Assembly: GCA_015057525.1 (NCBI GenBank)
Contig: SVEE01000002.1
Span: 336,261 to 400,260 of the forward strand
Length of the DNA stretch: 64,000 bases
Direction: 5' to 3'
Source: Lachnospiraceae bacterium
Lineage (GTDB): Bacteria > Bacillota > Clostridia > Lachnospirales > Lachnospiraceae
Shown piece by piece: positions 27,294 through 37,325 of this stretch. Numbering within the stretch: the stretch's first letter is position 1; each line of letters starts with the position of its first letter. A program made the translations under genes and the position numbers. The notes below the pieces were generated by a model. That model ran no database searches and had not been told where the DNA came from. It saw only the letters and a list, made by a program, of their open reading frames with translations.

Positions 27294-28199
27294 CTAAATA
27301 AGAGAAGTACTGAAATATCTTTCAACTCTATCTGGAAGTACAGTTGCAATAACCTTATCCTTACCGTATTTTTCTGCCATTCTCATTGCAGTCCATACAT
27401 TTGCACCTGAAGATGTACCAACCAAAAGACCTTGCACTCTAGCTAATTCTCTTGATGTTGCAATGGCATCCTCATCTGTAACCTCAACAATATCTGTAAT
27501 AATACTTGTATCAAGAATATCAGGTATAAATCCATCTCCTATTCCCTGAATCTGGTGAAGACCAGGCTCATGACCTAAGAGAGCTGATACATTTTTAGGC
27601 TCGACTGCTACAATTTTAGTATCTGGATTCTTCTCTAATAAATACTTGGCAACACCCTGAAGTGTTCCACCACTACCAATTCCTGATATGTAAATATCTA
27701 TTGGCTTTCCTAACTGTTCAACTAACTCAACAGCTGTAGTTTTATAATGTATGTCTGGATTAGCAGGATTAATAAACTGCTGTGGCATAAAATATTTCTC
27801 AGGATCAGAATTGTACACCTCTGTTGCTTTATCCACAGAACCACCGATACTAAGTTCTGGTTCTGTAAGAATAAGCTCAGCCCCAAGAGCCTTTATTATT
27901 TTCTTTCGTTCCTCACTCATATTCTCTGGCATAACAATTATTACCTTATACCCTTTTCTTATACCACATAGAGCAAGACCTATTCCTGTATTACCACTGG
28001 TTGGCTCAATAATTGTCATTCCTTTTTTAAGCTTTCCCTCTGCCTCAGCTACATCAAGCATGTTTTTAGCTATTCTATCCTTAATACTTCCACCTGGATT
28101 AAGAAATTCGGCCTTAGCAAATATATTGCATCCAGTTGTCTCCTTTAAACTCATAAGCGGAGTGTTTCCAATCAAATCTAATACATTGTTATAATACAT
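27294..28199 (-). CDS. cysK: Cysteine synthase (O-acetylserine sulfhydrylase) family
   Basis: 301-residue PLP enzyme: LIGNTPLMSL at the start, PLP lysine in GGSIKDRIAKNM, substrate loop PTSGNTGIGLA, phosphate-binding GIGSGGTLQG and C-terminal GTSSGANVW. It makes cysteine from O-acetylserine and sulfide; the CysK/CysM distinction is not certain by eye. GAGAGG 8 nt before the ATG at 28199 decides this start over an ATG at 28253. No T-box leader or other riboswitch was seen upstream. Confidence 0.93.
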   Translation of the reverse strand: MYYNNVLDLIGNTPLMSLKETTGCNIFAKAEFLNPGGSIKDRIAKNMLDVAEAEGKLKKGMTIIEPTSGNTGIGLALCGIRKGYKVIIVMPENMSEERKKIIKALGAELILTEPELSIGGSVDKATEVYNSDPEKYFMPQQFINPANPDIHYKTTAVELVEQLGKPIDIYISGIGSGGTLQGVAKYLLEKNPDTKIVAVEPKNVSALLGHEPGLHQIQGIGDGFIPDILDTSIITDIVEVTDEDAIATSRELARVQGLLVGTSSGANVWTAMRMAEKYGKDKVIATVLPDRVERYFSTSLI

Positions 28200-28283
28200 T
28201 TTCTGCGCCTCTCTTATATTATTAAAAATCTCTAATATGTTATGATAACACACTCTTATTAAAAATTCTATATTTATAGCATT

Positions 28284-29144
28284 CTATTGCTTGATTTTAA
28301 TTTCCATCTGATTATAAGGAATTACTATTCCTTTTTTGTCGAACTCAAGCTTAATCTGCTCGTTCATTTCCCATTTAGCAGCCCAATAGTCACCAGTATT
28401 TACCCAGCATCTAATTCCCATTTTAATTGAGCTATCCGTAAATGAATCAACAAAAACATTCATTTCCTTGGAACTATCATAATACGGTGAAGAAAGTACT
28501 ATTTCTTCCAAAGTATCTTTTACTAATTTAATATCTGAATCATAAGATATTCCAACTGCTATATCTAGTTTTCTTGACTTCTCCGCTGTTACATTAATCA
28601 AAGAATTAGCTGTTATGTTTCCGTTAGGAATAACTACTATCTTATTATCATATGTCTTCAACTTGGTATAAAAAATATCAATAGATTCAACTGTTCCTTC
28701 CATATTATTGTTGTTCTCTATTATATAATCACCAATTTTAAAAGGTTTCATCACAAGAATAAGCACACCACCTGCAAAGTTGGCAAGGCTGCCCTGTAAC
28801 GCAAGACCAATAGACAAACTGGCTGTTCCAAGTATTGTAACCAGTGAAGATACCTGAACCCCCACTATGGATATGGCCATTATAATTACTATTGAATACA
28901 ATGCACCTTTAATAAGCGATAGTAAGAAACCAGCCACACTATTTTCAAGGTCAGTTTTATCAAATGTTCTTTTTATTATCTTTACTATGAACTTTGCGAT
29001 TTTAAAACCAATGATTAAACATATACATGCAATTAAAATATCAAAAAGCTTATCTGCAAGCCAATCAAACAACATATCTGCATATACATCAATCTTGGTT
29101 TTATTTACATTGTCCTCTGCTGATGATAAAAACATAATATACAC
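28284..29144 (-). CDS. Small-conductance mechanosensitive channel (MscS family)
   Basis: 286 residues with three transmembrane helices in the first 120, the third being the pore-lining Gly/Ala-rich helix (TASLSIGLALQGSLANFAGGVLI), followed by the cytosolic vestibule (KPFKIGDYI, VVIPNGNITANSLINV, KGIVIPYNQMEI). These channels open on membrane tension during osmotic downshock. Length matches the basic MscS core without extra domains. Confidence 0.93.
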   Translation of the reverse strand: MYIMFLSSAEDNVNKTKIDVYADMLFDWLADKLFDILIACICLIIGFKIAKFIVKIIKRTFDKTDLENSVAGFLLSLIKGALYSIVIIMAISIVGVQVSSLVTILGTASLSIGLALQGSLANFAGGVLILVMKPFKIGDYIIENNNNMEGTVESIDIFYTKLKTYDNKIVVIPNGNITANSLINVTAEKSRKLDIAVGISYDSDIKLVKDTLEEIVLSSPYYDSSKEMNVFVDSFTDSSIKMGIRCWVNTGDYWAAKWEMNEQIKLEFDKKGIVIPYNQMEIKIKQ

Positions 29145-29221
29145 CTTCTTAAATAAACTATATTTATAAACGCAATCATAGGGCTATGTAAATTATACAC
29201 AGCCCTAGTTAAATTCATAGG

Positions 29222-31429
29222 TTATTTACCTATTTTCTTTTTGAATACTGTAATGGAAAGCGGTGGAACAACAACAGAAATGTAATGCTCCTGTCCATCA
29301 CAAGCTTCCTTTTTAGCTTGTTTAGCAGTCTTATTGTTTCTTCCCTCTCCACCAAACTTAGCATTATCACTAGAGAAAATCTCCTGCCATTTGCCACCTG
29401 AAGGAGTAGCAAGTTTATAAGCCTTGTGTTCTATCGGTGTAAAGTTACAAATAACTACTAATGTATCCTCTTCCTTTTTGCCCTTTCTCATAAAGGAAAT
29501 CAGACTGGAATTTGCATTATTACAGTTAATCCATTCAAAACCTTCTGGCGAATTATCAAGTTCATAAAGAGCTGGTTCTGAGCTATACAATTTGTTGAGT
29601 TCCTTAACATACCCTTGCATGTACACATGAGCATCAAACTCAAACAATGACCAATCAACCTCAGCCCCTTCATTGAACTCAGCAAACTGTGCAATTTCCT
29701 GTCCCATAAAGAGGAGTTTCTTACCAGGATGAGCCATCATATATCCATATGCAACTCTAAGATTTGAGAATTTATCCTCATATCCACCTGGCATCTTCGA
29801 AATCATAGAACCCTTCTCATGAACAACTTCATCATGAGAAAGAACTAATACAAAATCTTCACTATATGCATATACCATGCTAAACGTTAAATCATTATGA
29901 TGATATTTTCTATAAAGAGGGTCTAACTTAATATAACCAAGGAAATCATTCATCCAGCCCATATTCCACTTGAAATCGAAACCAAGACCACCATCCTCAA
30001 CTGAGTGAGTCATCATCGGCCATGCTGTTGATTCCTCTGCTATCATAAGGACACCCTTATGTAATTCATGCATCTTACCATTGAGCTCTTTAATAAAATC
30101 AATAGCTTCAAGATTCTCATTACCACCATATATATTAGGAATCCATTCTCCGCCATTTCTACCATAATCAAGATATAACATAGATGCGACTGCATCCATT
30201 CTTATACCATCAACATGGTATTTTTCTGCCCAATAAAGTGCGTTAGCAACAAGGAAATTTTTAACCTCATTACGTCCATAGTTATATACATAAGTTCCCC
30301 AATGAGGATGTTCACCCTTTCTTGGGTCCTCGTGCTCGTAAAGTGCTGTTCCGTCAAATCTTCCTAAACCATGATCATCCTTAGGAAAATGTGCTGGAAC
30401 CCAATCAATTATTACACCTATTCCTTTGCTATGGAGATAATCTACAAAATACATAAAATCTGAAGGCTCTCCATATCTTGAAGTTGGAGCATAATATCCA
30501 GTAACCTGATATCCCCATGATGGATCATAAGGATGCTCCATAACAGGCATAAGCTCCACGTAGTTGTAATTCATATCAATGAGATAATCAGCTAAAAGAG
30601 CTGCAATGTCTCTATAATTATAAAACTCTCTTCCATCATCAGGACGCTTCCATGAACCCAAATGCATTTCGTATATATTCATTGGGTTAGCTGATGGATT
30701 TTTAGTTTCTCTATCTTCCATCCACTGACTGTCTTTCCACTTATAAGACAAGTCAACAATACGTGATGCATTGGCCGGTCTAAGTTCTCCACTAAATGCA
30801 TATGGATCACTCTTCATAAATACTTCGCCTGATTTAGCACAAATCTCATATTTATAAATTTCGCCCACGTATTTACCTGGGATAAAAATCTCAAAAATAC
30901 CTGAATAATCAAGTTTTCTCATAGGATGTCTTCTACCATCCCAATTGTTAAAGTTACCAACAACAGAAACTCGCTCTGCATTTGGCGCCCATACAGCAAA
31001 CATAACGCCCTCTACACCATCAACAGTAAGAGGATGAGCTCCCATTTTTTCGTAAATATTATAATGCTTACCTTCATTAAAAAGGCTAATATCAATCGGA
31101 TCTATAACTGGTTCAAAAATATAAGGATCAATATAAGAAAGTTCCTCACCATTATCAAATTTAACATTTAACTTGTAATCAAACTTCTTATGATTCTTAA
31201 TAACAACAGAGAAAAAATCAGGTACTCTATCTGATACCAAAGTATATTTCTTCTTTGTTGAAGTATCCACAGCCGTAACTACCTTTGCATCTGGAAGATA
31301 TGCATTAATATAAACATCATCTATGCACTCATGGATTCCAAGAATGTGATGTGGATTATTGTGTCTTCCCTGAACTAAGGCATCTACCTCCATCCAATTT
31401 ATAGCAAATACTTCTTTTCTTTTGGACAT
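29222..31429 (-). CDS. glgB: 1,4-alpha-glucan branching enzyme
   Basis: 735 residues: N-terminal CBM48 modules (about 15-240), a GH13 barrel with the four family motifs DWVPAHFPKDDHGL, HVDGIRMDAVASM (nucleophile Asp), LMIAEESTAWP (acid Glu) and LVLSHDEVVHEKGS, and a C-terminal all-beta domain. Makes the alpha-1,6 branches of glycogen. No other glycogen gene is in the window. The stop is followed by a 12-bp hairpin (29179-29207) that lacks a clear T-run. Confidence 0.96.
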   Translation of the reverse strand: MSKRKEVFAINWMEVDALVQGRHNNPHHILGIHECIDDVYINAYLPDAKVVTAVDTSTKKKYTLVSDRVPDFFSVVIKNHKKFDYKLNVKFDNGEELSYIDPYIFEPVIDPIDISLFNEGKHYNIYEKMGAHPLTVDGVEGVMFAVWAPNAERVSVVGNFNNWDGRRHPMRKLDYSGIFEIFIPGKYVGEIYKYEICAKSGEVFMKSDPYAFSGELRPANASRIVDLSYKWKDSQWMEDRETKNPSANPMNIYEMHLGSWKRPDDGREFYNYRDIAALLADYLIDMNYNYVELMPVMEHPYDPSWGYQVTGYYAPTSRYGEPSDFMYFVDYLHSKGIGVIIDWVPAHFPKDDHGLGRFDGTALYEHEDPRKGEHPHWGTYVYNYGRNEVKNFLVANALYWAEKYHVDGIRMDAVASMLYLDYGRNGGEWIPNIYGGNENLEAIDFIKELNGKMHELHKGVLMIAEESTAWPMMTHSVEDGGLGFDFKWNMGWMNDFLGYIKLDPLYRKYHHNDLTFSMVYAYSEDFVLVLSHDEVVHEKGSMISKMPGGYEDKFSNLRVAYGYMMAHPGKKLLFMGQEIAQFAEFNEGAEVDWSLFEFDAHVYMQGYVKELNKLYSSEPALYELDNSPEGFEWINCNNANSSLISFMRKGKKEEDTLVVICNFTPIEHKAYKLATPSGGKWQEIFSSDNAKFGGEGRNNKTAKQAKKEACDGQEHYISVVVPPLSITVFKKKIGK

Positions 31430-31445
31430 TTACAATTATCCCCCT

Positions 31446-32678
31446 CTACAATTTGTGGATAAATATTCCACTTCTTAGCTTTGGTTCAAACCATGTAGAC
31501 TTAGGTGGCATCAGCATATTAGCATCTGCAACATCAAAGAGTTCTTCTATAGAGGTAGGATACATGGAAAATGCTATCTCCATATCATTTGCGACTCTTC
31601 TTTCTAATTCTTTAAGACCTCTTATTCCACCAACAAAATCAATACGTTTATCAGTTCTTGGGTCCTCTATTCCAAGTATTGGATTTAAAAGATTGTTCTG
31701 TAAAATAGAAACATCTAAACCTTCAACAGGGTCCTCCGATGTAATCTCAGACTTTGCAGTAAGCTTGTACCACTGACCATCTAAATACATACCAAATGTA
31801 TTCTTCTTGTCAGGGCTATACGCTTCTGGCATTGTTTCTATATCAAAATATGTCTTAACCTTATCAATAAACTCTTCCTTTGTATTGCCATATAAATCCT
31901 TGACAACTCTGTTATATGGAAGAATCTTTAATTGGTTATGTGGAAATAAAACAGAAAGGAAGAAGTTATACTCTTCTTCACCTGTTGTTGCAGGATTAGC
32001 CTCTCTTCTTTTTATTCCAACTTTAACAGCAGAGGCAGCTCTATGATGCCCATCTGCAATATAGATTTGAGAAAGCTTATCAAAGCTATCTCTTACAGTA
32101 TTAATATCATCTTCAGCCGCTACAAGCCAACCTCTGTGACCTATACCATCATCAGAAACAAAATCAAACTCTGGCGTACCAGCTTTAATCTTATTAATTA
32201 CATTGTCAATATCCTCCTGCGCTCTGTATGCAAGGAAAATAGGACCAGTCTGAGCGTTACATGTATCTACATGAGTAATACGGTCTATTTCTTTGTCTGC
32301 ACGAGTATTCTCATGTTTCTTAATAACGCCATTTTGATAATCATCTATAGATGCACAGGCAACTATACCTGTCTGGGCACGACCGTCCATAGTAAGCTCA
32401 TAGATATAATACATACCCTTACTGTCAGCCACGTATTCTCCCTTCTCAATCATATCATAAAGAAGTTCCTTTGCCTTGGCATATACGCAAGGTGCATAGG
32501 TATCTACACTGTCATCAAATGAAGTTTCAGCTCTATCTATTCGAAGAAAAGAAAGTGGATTAGCAGCAACTACTTCTTTCGCTTCTGCACGATTATATAC
32601 ATCATATGGAAGTGCTGCAACTTCACTAACTATATCTTTTCTAGGTCTATACGCCATAAATGGTTTTATCGTTGCCAT
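31446..32678 (-). CDS. DUF1015 family protein
   Basis: 410-residue member of the DUF1015 family (sometimes called SerB2-associated). Seen: RPRKDIVSEVAALPYDVYN at the N-terminus, GIVACASIDDYQNGVIKKHENT and IADGHHRAASAVKVG, all characteristic. The conserved HE and DGHHR motifs suggest an enzyme, but no reaction is established for this protein here. In many Clostridia the gene neighbours serine/phosphoglycerate dehydrogenase genes; here it stands between a P-loop kinase-like gene and glgB. Confidence 0.9.
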   Translation of the reverse strand: MATIKPFMAYRPRKDIVSEVAALPYDVYNRAEAKEVVAANPLSFLRIDRAETSFDDSVDTYAPCVYAKAKELLYDMIEKGEYVADSKGMYYIYELTMDGRAQTGIVACASIDDYQNGVIKKHENTRADKEIDRITHVDTCNAQTGPIFLAYRAQEDIDNVINKIKAGTPEFDFVSDDGIGHRGWLVAAEDDINTVRDSFDKLSQIYIADGHHRAASAVKVGIKRREANPATTGEEEYNFFLSVLFPHNQLKILPYNRVVKDLYGNTKEEFIDKVKTYFDIETMPEAYSPDKKNTFGMYLDGQWYKLTAKSEITSEDPVEGLDVSILQNNLLNPILGIEDPRTDKRIDFVGGIRGLKELERRVANDMEIAFSMYPTSIEELFDVADANMLMPPKSTWFEPKLRSGIFIHKL

Positions 32679-32701
32679 AGTGTTCTCCTAAATTTAAAAT
32701 T

Positions 32702-33268
32702 TTATCCTCTGATTGCCTTTACAGCATCATCAATAGACTTCTTGTAAGACTCCTCTGTTGAGTTATCAAAGATAAATAACTCTGGAATATTAGATGGTGG
32801 ATTAAAATTCTGAGTTGAAATATATTCATCCCAGTTAGCAAGTTTCCACGAATCTCTATCTGATGCTCTCTTAATCATACGCTGATGAACAACTTCAGGG
32901 TCAGCATGCACCCACACAACAAATAACTCCGCATCCTTCTCTTTAAGCTTAGCTCTTAAACCATCAAGATACTCATCATCTCTAATCTCATCAGTAAATG
33001 GAGCATTGATGAGAACTGTATCGTTGTAATCAAGTGCTTCAAATGCTAAATCTAAAACAGCATAATACTCATAGTCTCTAATCTCTCTCTGGAAGAAATC
33101 CGAAGAACGATTGTACTCCTCGTTAGCAACTTTGAAAATCTGCTTTGAAAGGACAATAAGAGTATCCTTATCTAAATAAACACAGTTAGTAAGTGCTTTA
33201 CCAAGTTTTTTTGAAATAAATGTTTTACCACATGCAGGTGGTGAAGTAACTAAAATAAGCTTCTTCAT
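32702..33268 (-). CDS. P-loop ATPase / kinase-like protein (AAA_33)
   Basis: 188 residues with Walker A TSPPACGKTFISKKLG at the N-terminus, an acidic strand VLINAPF and a lid region with Arg residues (VHQRMIKRASDRDSWK). This is the pattern of small nucleoside/antibiotic kinase-like proteins. Substrate not predictable. It precedes the DUF1015 gene by 23 bases in the same direction. Confidence 0.75.
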   Translation of the reverse strand: MKKLILVTSPPACGKTFISKKLGKALTNCVYLDKDTLIVLSKQIFKVANEEYNRSSDFFQREIRDYEYYAVLDLAFEALDYNDTVLINAPFTDEIRDDEYLDGLRAKLKEKDAELFVVWVHADPEVVHQRMIKRASDRDSWKLANWDEYISTQNFNPPSNIPELFIFDNSTEESYKKSIDDAVKAIRG

Positions 33269-33348
33269 ATTATATAATGCCTCCTAAAAAATGTTCTTTT
33301 CTTAAAAGTGAAAATAATTCACCAAATTAACGGTATTTTACCATAAAA

Positions 33349-34989
33349 TCACCTTTCAGACAAGTTTTTCCTATAAATTAGACAATATGGTACACCTTTT
33401 CTTAAAACCAATAATGGTTCAACACTTTCTCTTTGTTTCCACATGTCTTTGCTAAGTCCAACTGTAACAGTTCCAGTACTCCATTTTACAGTTGCAAAAT
33501 AATGAAATTCGCTCAAAACTTCATAATAGATTTTTCTTTTTGGCTTATAATAATCAATGACTTTAACCGAGGTGACTGTGAATTTTTTAATATTAATTAT
33601 ATCAACTATCATTTTAACAATAGGAATAATCACCAACAAAATAATTCCATATATACCTCTTATGCTTCGTCTACGTCCACGATATGCCAGAAAATATCTA
33701 AATGATTTAAATATGCCATCAGATAAATTTTCTGCCTCTCCAATATTTCTAAGATATAATCCATAAGAATCTATGGCAATTACTATAATTACAAAAGCAC
33801 CTAATAATAAAGTTAATGATATACGAACAACATTTCCATACAGCTGTTTTTTTTCAGCTTTATTAAGAATATCTCCCATATTTTCACTAACAATTCGTTT
33901 TTTGAACTCATTTATTAACTGTTCATAATTATTTGTATTTTTATAAATTATATGTGTCTCTATTCCTTCAACACTATTTCTAAGATATTTCCAAGTCACT
34001 TCACAACCATAGGAATACTCTTTTAGCTTTGTTACGGCTAAAACCTTATTACAGCACAACTTATATTCATCGCTTTTAAGAAGTCTCTCTGCTATCTGAT
34101 ATTTTTTATTTATCCTAAAACTAGTTTCAACACGCGCAAGCCTTATTGCATGATAACGACTAGAACCATTCAACATAAACGCTAAAACATACATCCACAT
34201 TGGAACTGATGCAAGCTTTGCAATAGATTTGGTATGGGCTCTTATAAAACGGCCTATCTCATCAAAGCCTAAATGCGTAAAATATAGTCCCTCATCACTT
34301 ATCACATAATACAAAAATTTATTTCCTACATTGTTACGTTTAGAATAAAGTTTTATGGTCATTATGGCACCTGTTGAAGCCACAACAACAATTAACAAAC
34401 TAACATACGCCTGCCATGTACCAGGCAAAATTTTAAACTCCACAGACTTGGCAAGAAGATAATATATAAATATACCCATTATTATTGGCAACCAAGCTAA
34501 TACAAATGTCTTTAACAAAAAACCTATTACAGATTTATTGCCATCATCAAACTGATTATCACGGCAAACTGTTATGTTATTATTGACATTCAGATTCTCA
34601 ACACGTTCTTTTAATTTATTATCTTTAAAATCTTTATAATCTAAATATTTATTATTTTGTGTTGTATATTTAGTCCATTGTTTTTCAGTATCTTCGTTAT
34701 TTATGTCTTTCTTCTGTGATTCTGAATTATTTTTATAAACTTGTACATCTTTGCTAGCTTTTTTAGAAAGTTTTTTTATTCCTTTTCTTATTGGATTAAA
34801 TGATATTAAATATCCCACACCAATCTCTATAATAAGAAAAATAGTAAAAGCGACAACATCTTTACCTTCTATAATTAATTTTAATGTAACAAAAAGAAGC
34901 AATAAAATAACAGGCAGGAATATTACTCCAATAAATATTAATATCCCTGCTGGTATACCTTTTTTCTTTTGTGTATTATCCTTTGACAT
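33349..34989 (-). CDS. Unknown multi-spanning membrane protein, 546 residues
   Basis: No family recognised. Two N-terminal transmembrane helices (about 12-60), a long hydrophilic Lys/Asn-rich stretch (65-150), two helices (about 158-215), a soluble middle part with one further hydrophobic segment (ASVPMWMYVLAFML), and two helices near 390-465, ending in a strand-rich basic tail (KVIDYYKPKRKIYYEVL). Base composition is more AT-rich than the block around glgB. A 343-base gap lies upstream. Possibly an accessory, strain-variable gene. Confidence 0.7.
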   Translation of the reverse strand: MSKDNTQKKKGIPAGILIFIGVIFLPVILLLLFVTLKLIIEGKDVVAFTIFLIIEIGVGYLISFNPIRKGIKKLSKKASKDVQVYKNNSESQKKDINNEDTEKQWTKYTTQNNKYLDYKDFKDNKLKERVENLNVNNNITVCRDNQFDDGNKSVIGFLLKTFVLAWLPIIMGIFIYYLLAKSVEFKILPGTWQAYVSLLIVVVASTGAIMTIKLYSKRNNVGNKFLYYVISDEGLYFTHLGFDEIGRFIRAHTKSIAKLASVPMWMYVLAFMLNGSSRYHAIRLARVETSFRINKKYQIAERLLKSDEYKLCCNKVLAVTKLKEYSYGCEVTWKYLRNSVEGIETHIIYKNTNNYEQLINEFKKRIVSENMGDILNKAEKKQLYGNVVRISLTLLLGAFVIIVIAIDSYGLYLRNIGEAENLSDGIFKSFRYFLAYRGRRRSIRGIYGIILLVIIPIVKMIVDIINIKKFTVTSVKVIDYYKPKRKIYYEVLSEFHYFATVKWSTGTVTVGLSKDMWKQRESVEPLLVLRKGVPYCLIYRKNLSER

Positions 34990-35332
34990 ACTTCTCTCCT
35001 GTTTAATATATATCTATTCATCTAACTATTTTCTTGTAGCTATTTTACATATATGCTATAATACCACATGTATAAATTGTTTTCTATTATTCTATTTATG
35101 CAATCTATAAGTAATATTATCAATCAATATTCTTATACCGTTTCAGGGTTTTTACCTATTTTGTTAATTTAATATTGGCTGTCGACTCTTTCCAAATAGT
35201 TCACTTTAAGAACGAGAAAACCCTAAAGAGTCGCACCTCTTTAGGGTTTTCGTATTATCATGCATATTGCAGACTTTAATTAATACTATATTATAATTAA
35301 ATTGTTTTGATGTCAACAATAAAAATGAACTT
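34990..35332. other. Intergenic stretch, AT-rich
   Basis: 343 bases between two minus-strand genes. Besides the terminator at 35217-35250 I see no gene, no convincing -35/-10 pair and no repeat. The part nearest 34990 should hold the promoter of the membrane protein gene; only a loose TATTAT-like box is visible. Confidence 0.5.
35217..35250. terminator. Intrinsic terminator
   Basis: Perfect 14-bp stem AAAACCCTAAAGAG / CTCTTTAGGGTTTT (35217-35230 and 35237-35250) with A/T outer ends; it ends the transcript of the AAA ATPase gene at 35333-36037 and could act in both directions. Confidence 0.88.
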
Positions 35333-36037
35333 TTAAAGCAAGTTTTTTAGCAACTGTTCTCTGTTGTTTATAAACATTTCTGTAACCTGATAGCTTTCTG
35401 TTTCTTCATATTCACATGGGTGTATTACACCTTCATCAAAACTTAAAATCTCCGCATCAGGAAGTCCAAGCAATATTGGTGAATGCGTTGCAATAATAAA
35501 TTGGGAATCCTGCTTAGCACATCTGTATATTTCCGTAAGTAATGTAAGTTGTCTCTGAGGTGATAGTGCAGCCTCCGGCTCATCAAAAATATATAATCCA
35601 TTTGGTTTCATCTGTTTTTGTAGCATGGCAAGAAAACTCTCTCCATGTGATTTTTCATGATATCTGTCGGATAAATATTCTTCATATTCCTCTTCCATTG
35701 TTGCCACATTGTAAAAACTTTCAGCCCTAAGAAAATATCCCCAACCAGCTTTTTTATATCCTTTAACCAAGCGTATGGCATCATGTAAATCAGAATGAGA
35801 ATCATAAGTTGAAAAATTATAATTCTTAGTACCACCTTCTGGATTAAAGCCCCATGCAACAGCAATGGCTTCAAGTAATGTGGACTTACCACTTCCATTT
35901 TCTCCCACAAAGAAAGTAACCGAATTGGATAACTCCAATGCCTGTAAATCCTTTATAGTTGGAATATTCCTCAAATAACTGTCAGCATCTATTTTATTCC
36001 AGTCTATATTTATTTTTTGAATAAATTGATTGTTCAT
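35333..36037 (-). CDS. AAA/ABC-type ATPase, single domain
   Basis: 234 residues: Walker A FFVGENGSGKSTLLEAIAVA (about 42-61), a KxxG linker, then YIFDEPEAALSPQRQ as Walker B with D-loop and THSP as the switch His. This is the SMC/RecF-like 'AAA_21/AAA_23' type with a short insert where longer proteins have a coiled coil. It may be part of a two-gene unit with the DUF3592 protein that begins 2 bases upstream in the same operon. A defence role (OLD/RloC-like) cannot be supported: no TOPRIM or nuclease domain is fused or adjacent. Confidence 0.8.
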   Translation of the reverse strand: MNNQFIQKINIDWNKIDADSYLRNIPTIKDLQALELSNSVTFFVGENGSGKSTLLEAIAVAWGFNPEGGTKNYNFSTYDSHSDLHDAIRLVKGYKKAGWGYFLRAESFYNVATMEEEYEEYLSDRYHEKSHGESFLAMLQKQMKPNGLYIFDEPEAALSPQRQLTLLTEIYRCAKQDSQFIIATHSPILLGLPDAEILSFDEGVIHPCEYEETESYQVTEMFINNREQLLKNLL

Positions 36038-36038
36038 G

Positions 36039-37310
36039 TTACTCTACTTTCTTTAATGTAATATCTGAACCATAATACTGTAATTCTGTATTATCATTAT
36101 ATAAATAAAAACAATATGCGGTTCCCCAACTTACATTATCATAAACTGTTACTTCTACAGGTTCAGTATCTTTATTTATGTATATTGAATCTATAGGAAT
36201 TTCAGAAGGAAGTCCTGTATCAACCCCATCTTCTTTGTACACTTCAATAACTCTGTTTCCTTCCACTTCTTTTACTTCCATGCGAAGTGTCTTATCATCA
36301 TTTTCCCACGTACCTGCTATATAAGAAAAAGCCTCTGCTTGTGTCGCTTCAAGCTCATCCTCTATCTTTTCCTGTTTTTGTTTTTCTTCCTCAGTATAGT
36401 ATGTGTCCAAATCCCCCTCAGGCATCATACCAATATCATCTGCCCAAGTGTATACAATCATAGCATAATTGTCTGAATCAAGATACCTTACTTTTATTTC
36501 TTTATCAACATTAATTATAATATAAAGTCCACTAATTTTTAACGCATTTTCACTACTGATAGTAAGATTATTTTCTTCTATAAAAAATTCAACTTCATCT
36601 ACTACATTGAAGTTATCATCGTAACATATCACTTCTTCCACTTTTGAGATAGAATCTTCTCCAAATTGTATTACTAATTTATTGGAATAATACGAAGTTT
36701 TCTCTATTGATATCGATACTATTTCTTCATGATTATAGATGTAGTTTTTTTCTGGTTTATCTTTACCAACGCCCAATAGAAACAACATCAGTGTCGCAAG
36801 TAGCATAAAGCCAGTTCCAACAGACACTAGGACGATACCCACAATATCACTTAAAACCACTACTTTTTCAACAAATGCCTGCTTAGGTTGCTTTGGATTA
36901 TATACTACTGGCAAGCTACTCCCCAAAGGCCACTTAGCTTTACCTAATCTCTCATAATTATGATAAATTCCCGATATATTTGCACAAAACTTATCTTTAT
37001 CAGTAATCATTATGTTATCTGTTTGACCTAGGATTTCATCAGGATTCAAATTATGTACGCTCTTTGAAATGACACCTCTATAATGTCTGTACGCTCTATA
37101 CTTTTCTCCTTCAACCTCAAACTCAACAACTGGTGCCACCGAGCGACCATTACTTCCGCCTCCATATTTATATTTAATTACTGTACCTGTTGTATGAGCC
37201 ACACATTTTTTCTTTGCATTCATAGCTTTGGCAAAAAAAGGTATGGAAATAAGAGCTATTAAAAGCCCAACTCCACCCACACAAATACACGAAATAGTTA
37301 TTGCTGTCAT
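36039..37310 (-). CDS. DUF3592 membrane protein
   Basis: 423 residues. Helix at 7-30, a DUF3592 extracellular domain (HTTGTVIKYKYGG ... VAPVVEFEVEGEKYRAYRH, VVYNPKQPKQAFVE), a second helix (about 155-180), and a long extracytoplasmic C-terminal part with acidic coiled region (EEEKQKQEKIEDELEATQ) and a lipocalin-like strand pattern (AGTWENDDKTLRMEV). Function unknown. It is flanked by a lipoprotein gene 15 bases upstream and the AAA ATPase 1 base downstream. Confidence 0.75.
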   Translation of the reverse strand: MTAITISCICVGGVGLLIALISIPFFAKAMNAKKKCVAHTTGTVIKYKYGGGSNGRSVAPVVEFEVEGEKYRAYRHYRGVISKSVHNLNPDEILGQTDNIMITDKDKFCANISGIYHNYERLGKAKWPLGSSLPVVYNPKQPKQAFVEKVVVLSDIVGIVLVSVGTGFMLLATLMLFLLGVGKDKPEKNYIYNHEEIVSISIEKTSYYSNKLVIQFGEDSISKVEEVICYDDNFNVVDEVEFFIEENNLTISSENALKISGLYIIINVDKEIKVRYLDSDNYAMIVYTWADDIGMMPEGDLDTYYTEEEKQKQEKIEDELEATQAEAFSYIAGTWENDDKTLRMEVKEVEGNRVIEVYKEDGVDTGLPSEIPIDSIYINKDTEPVEVTVYDNVSWGTAYCFYLYNDNTELQYYGSDITLKKVE

Positions 37311-37325
37311 TTTGTATCTCCTATA

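Noticed and set aside
28200..28283. T-box or SAM-type leader ahead of cysK
   Set aside because: Gap is too short and lacks the T-box motif or a terminator.
29179..29207. Hairpin after glgB as a terminator
   Set aside because: 12-bp stem is clear, but no T-run follows on minus, so it is listed only in the glgB entry.
35333..36037. AAA ATPase as part of an anti-phage system
   Set aside because: No partner nuclease, TOPRIM, reverse transcriptase or toxin adjacent; neighbours are a DUF3592 protein and a lipoprotein.
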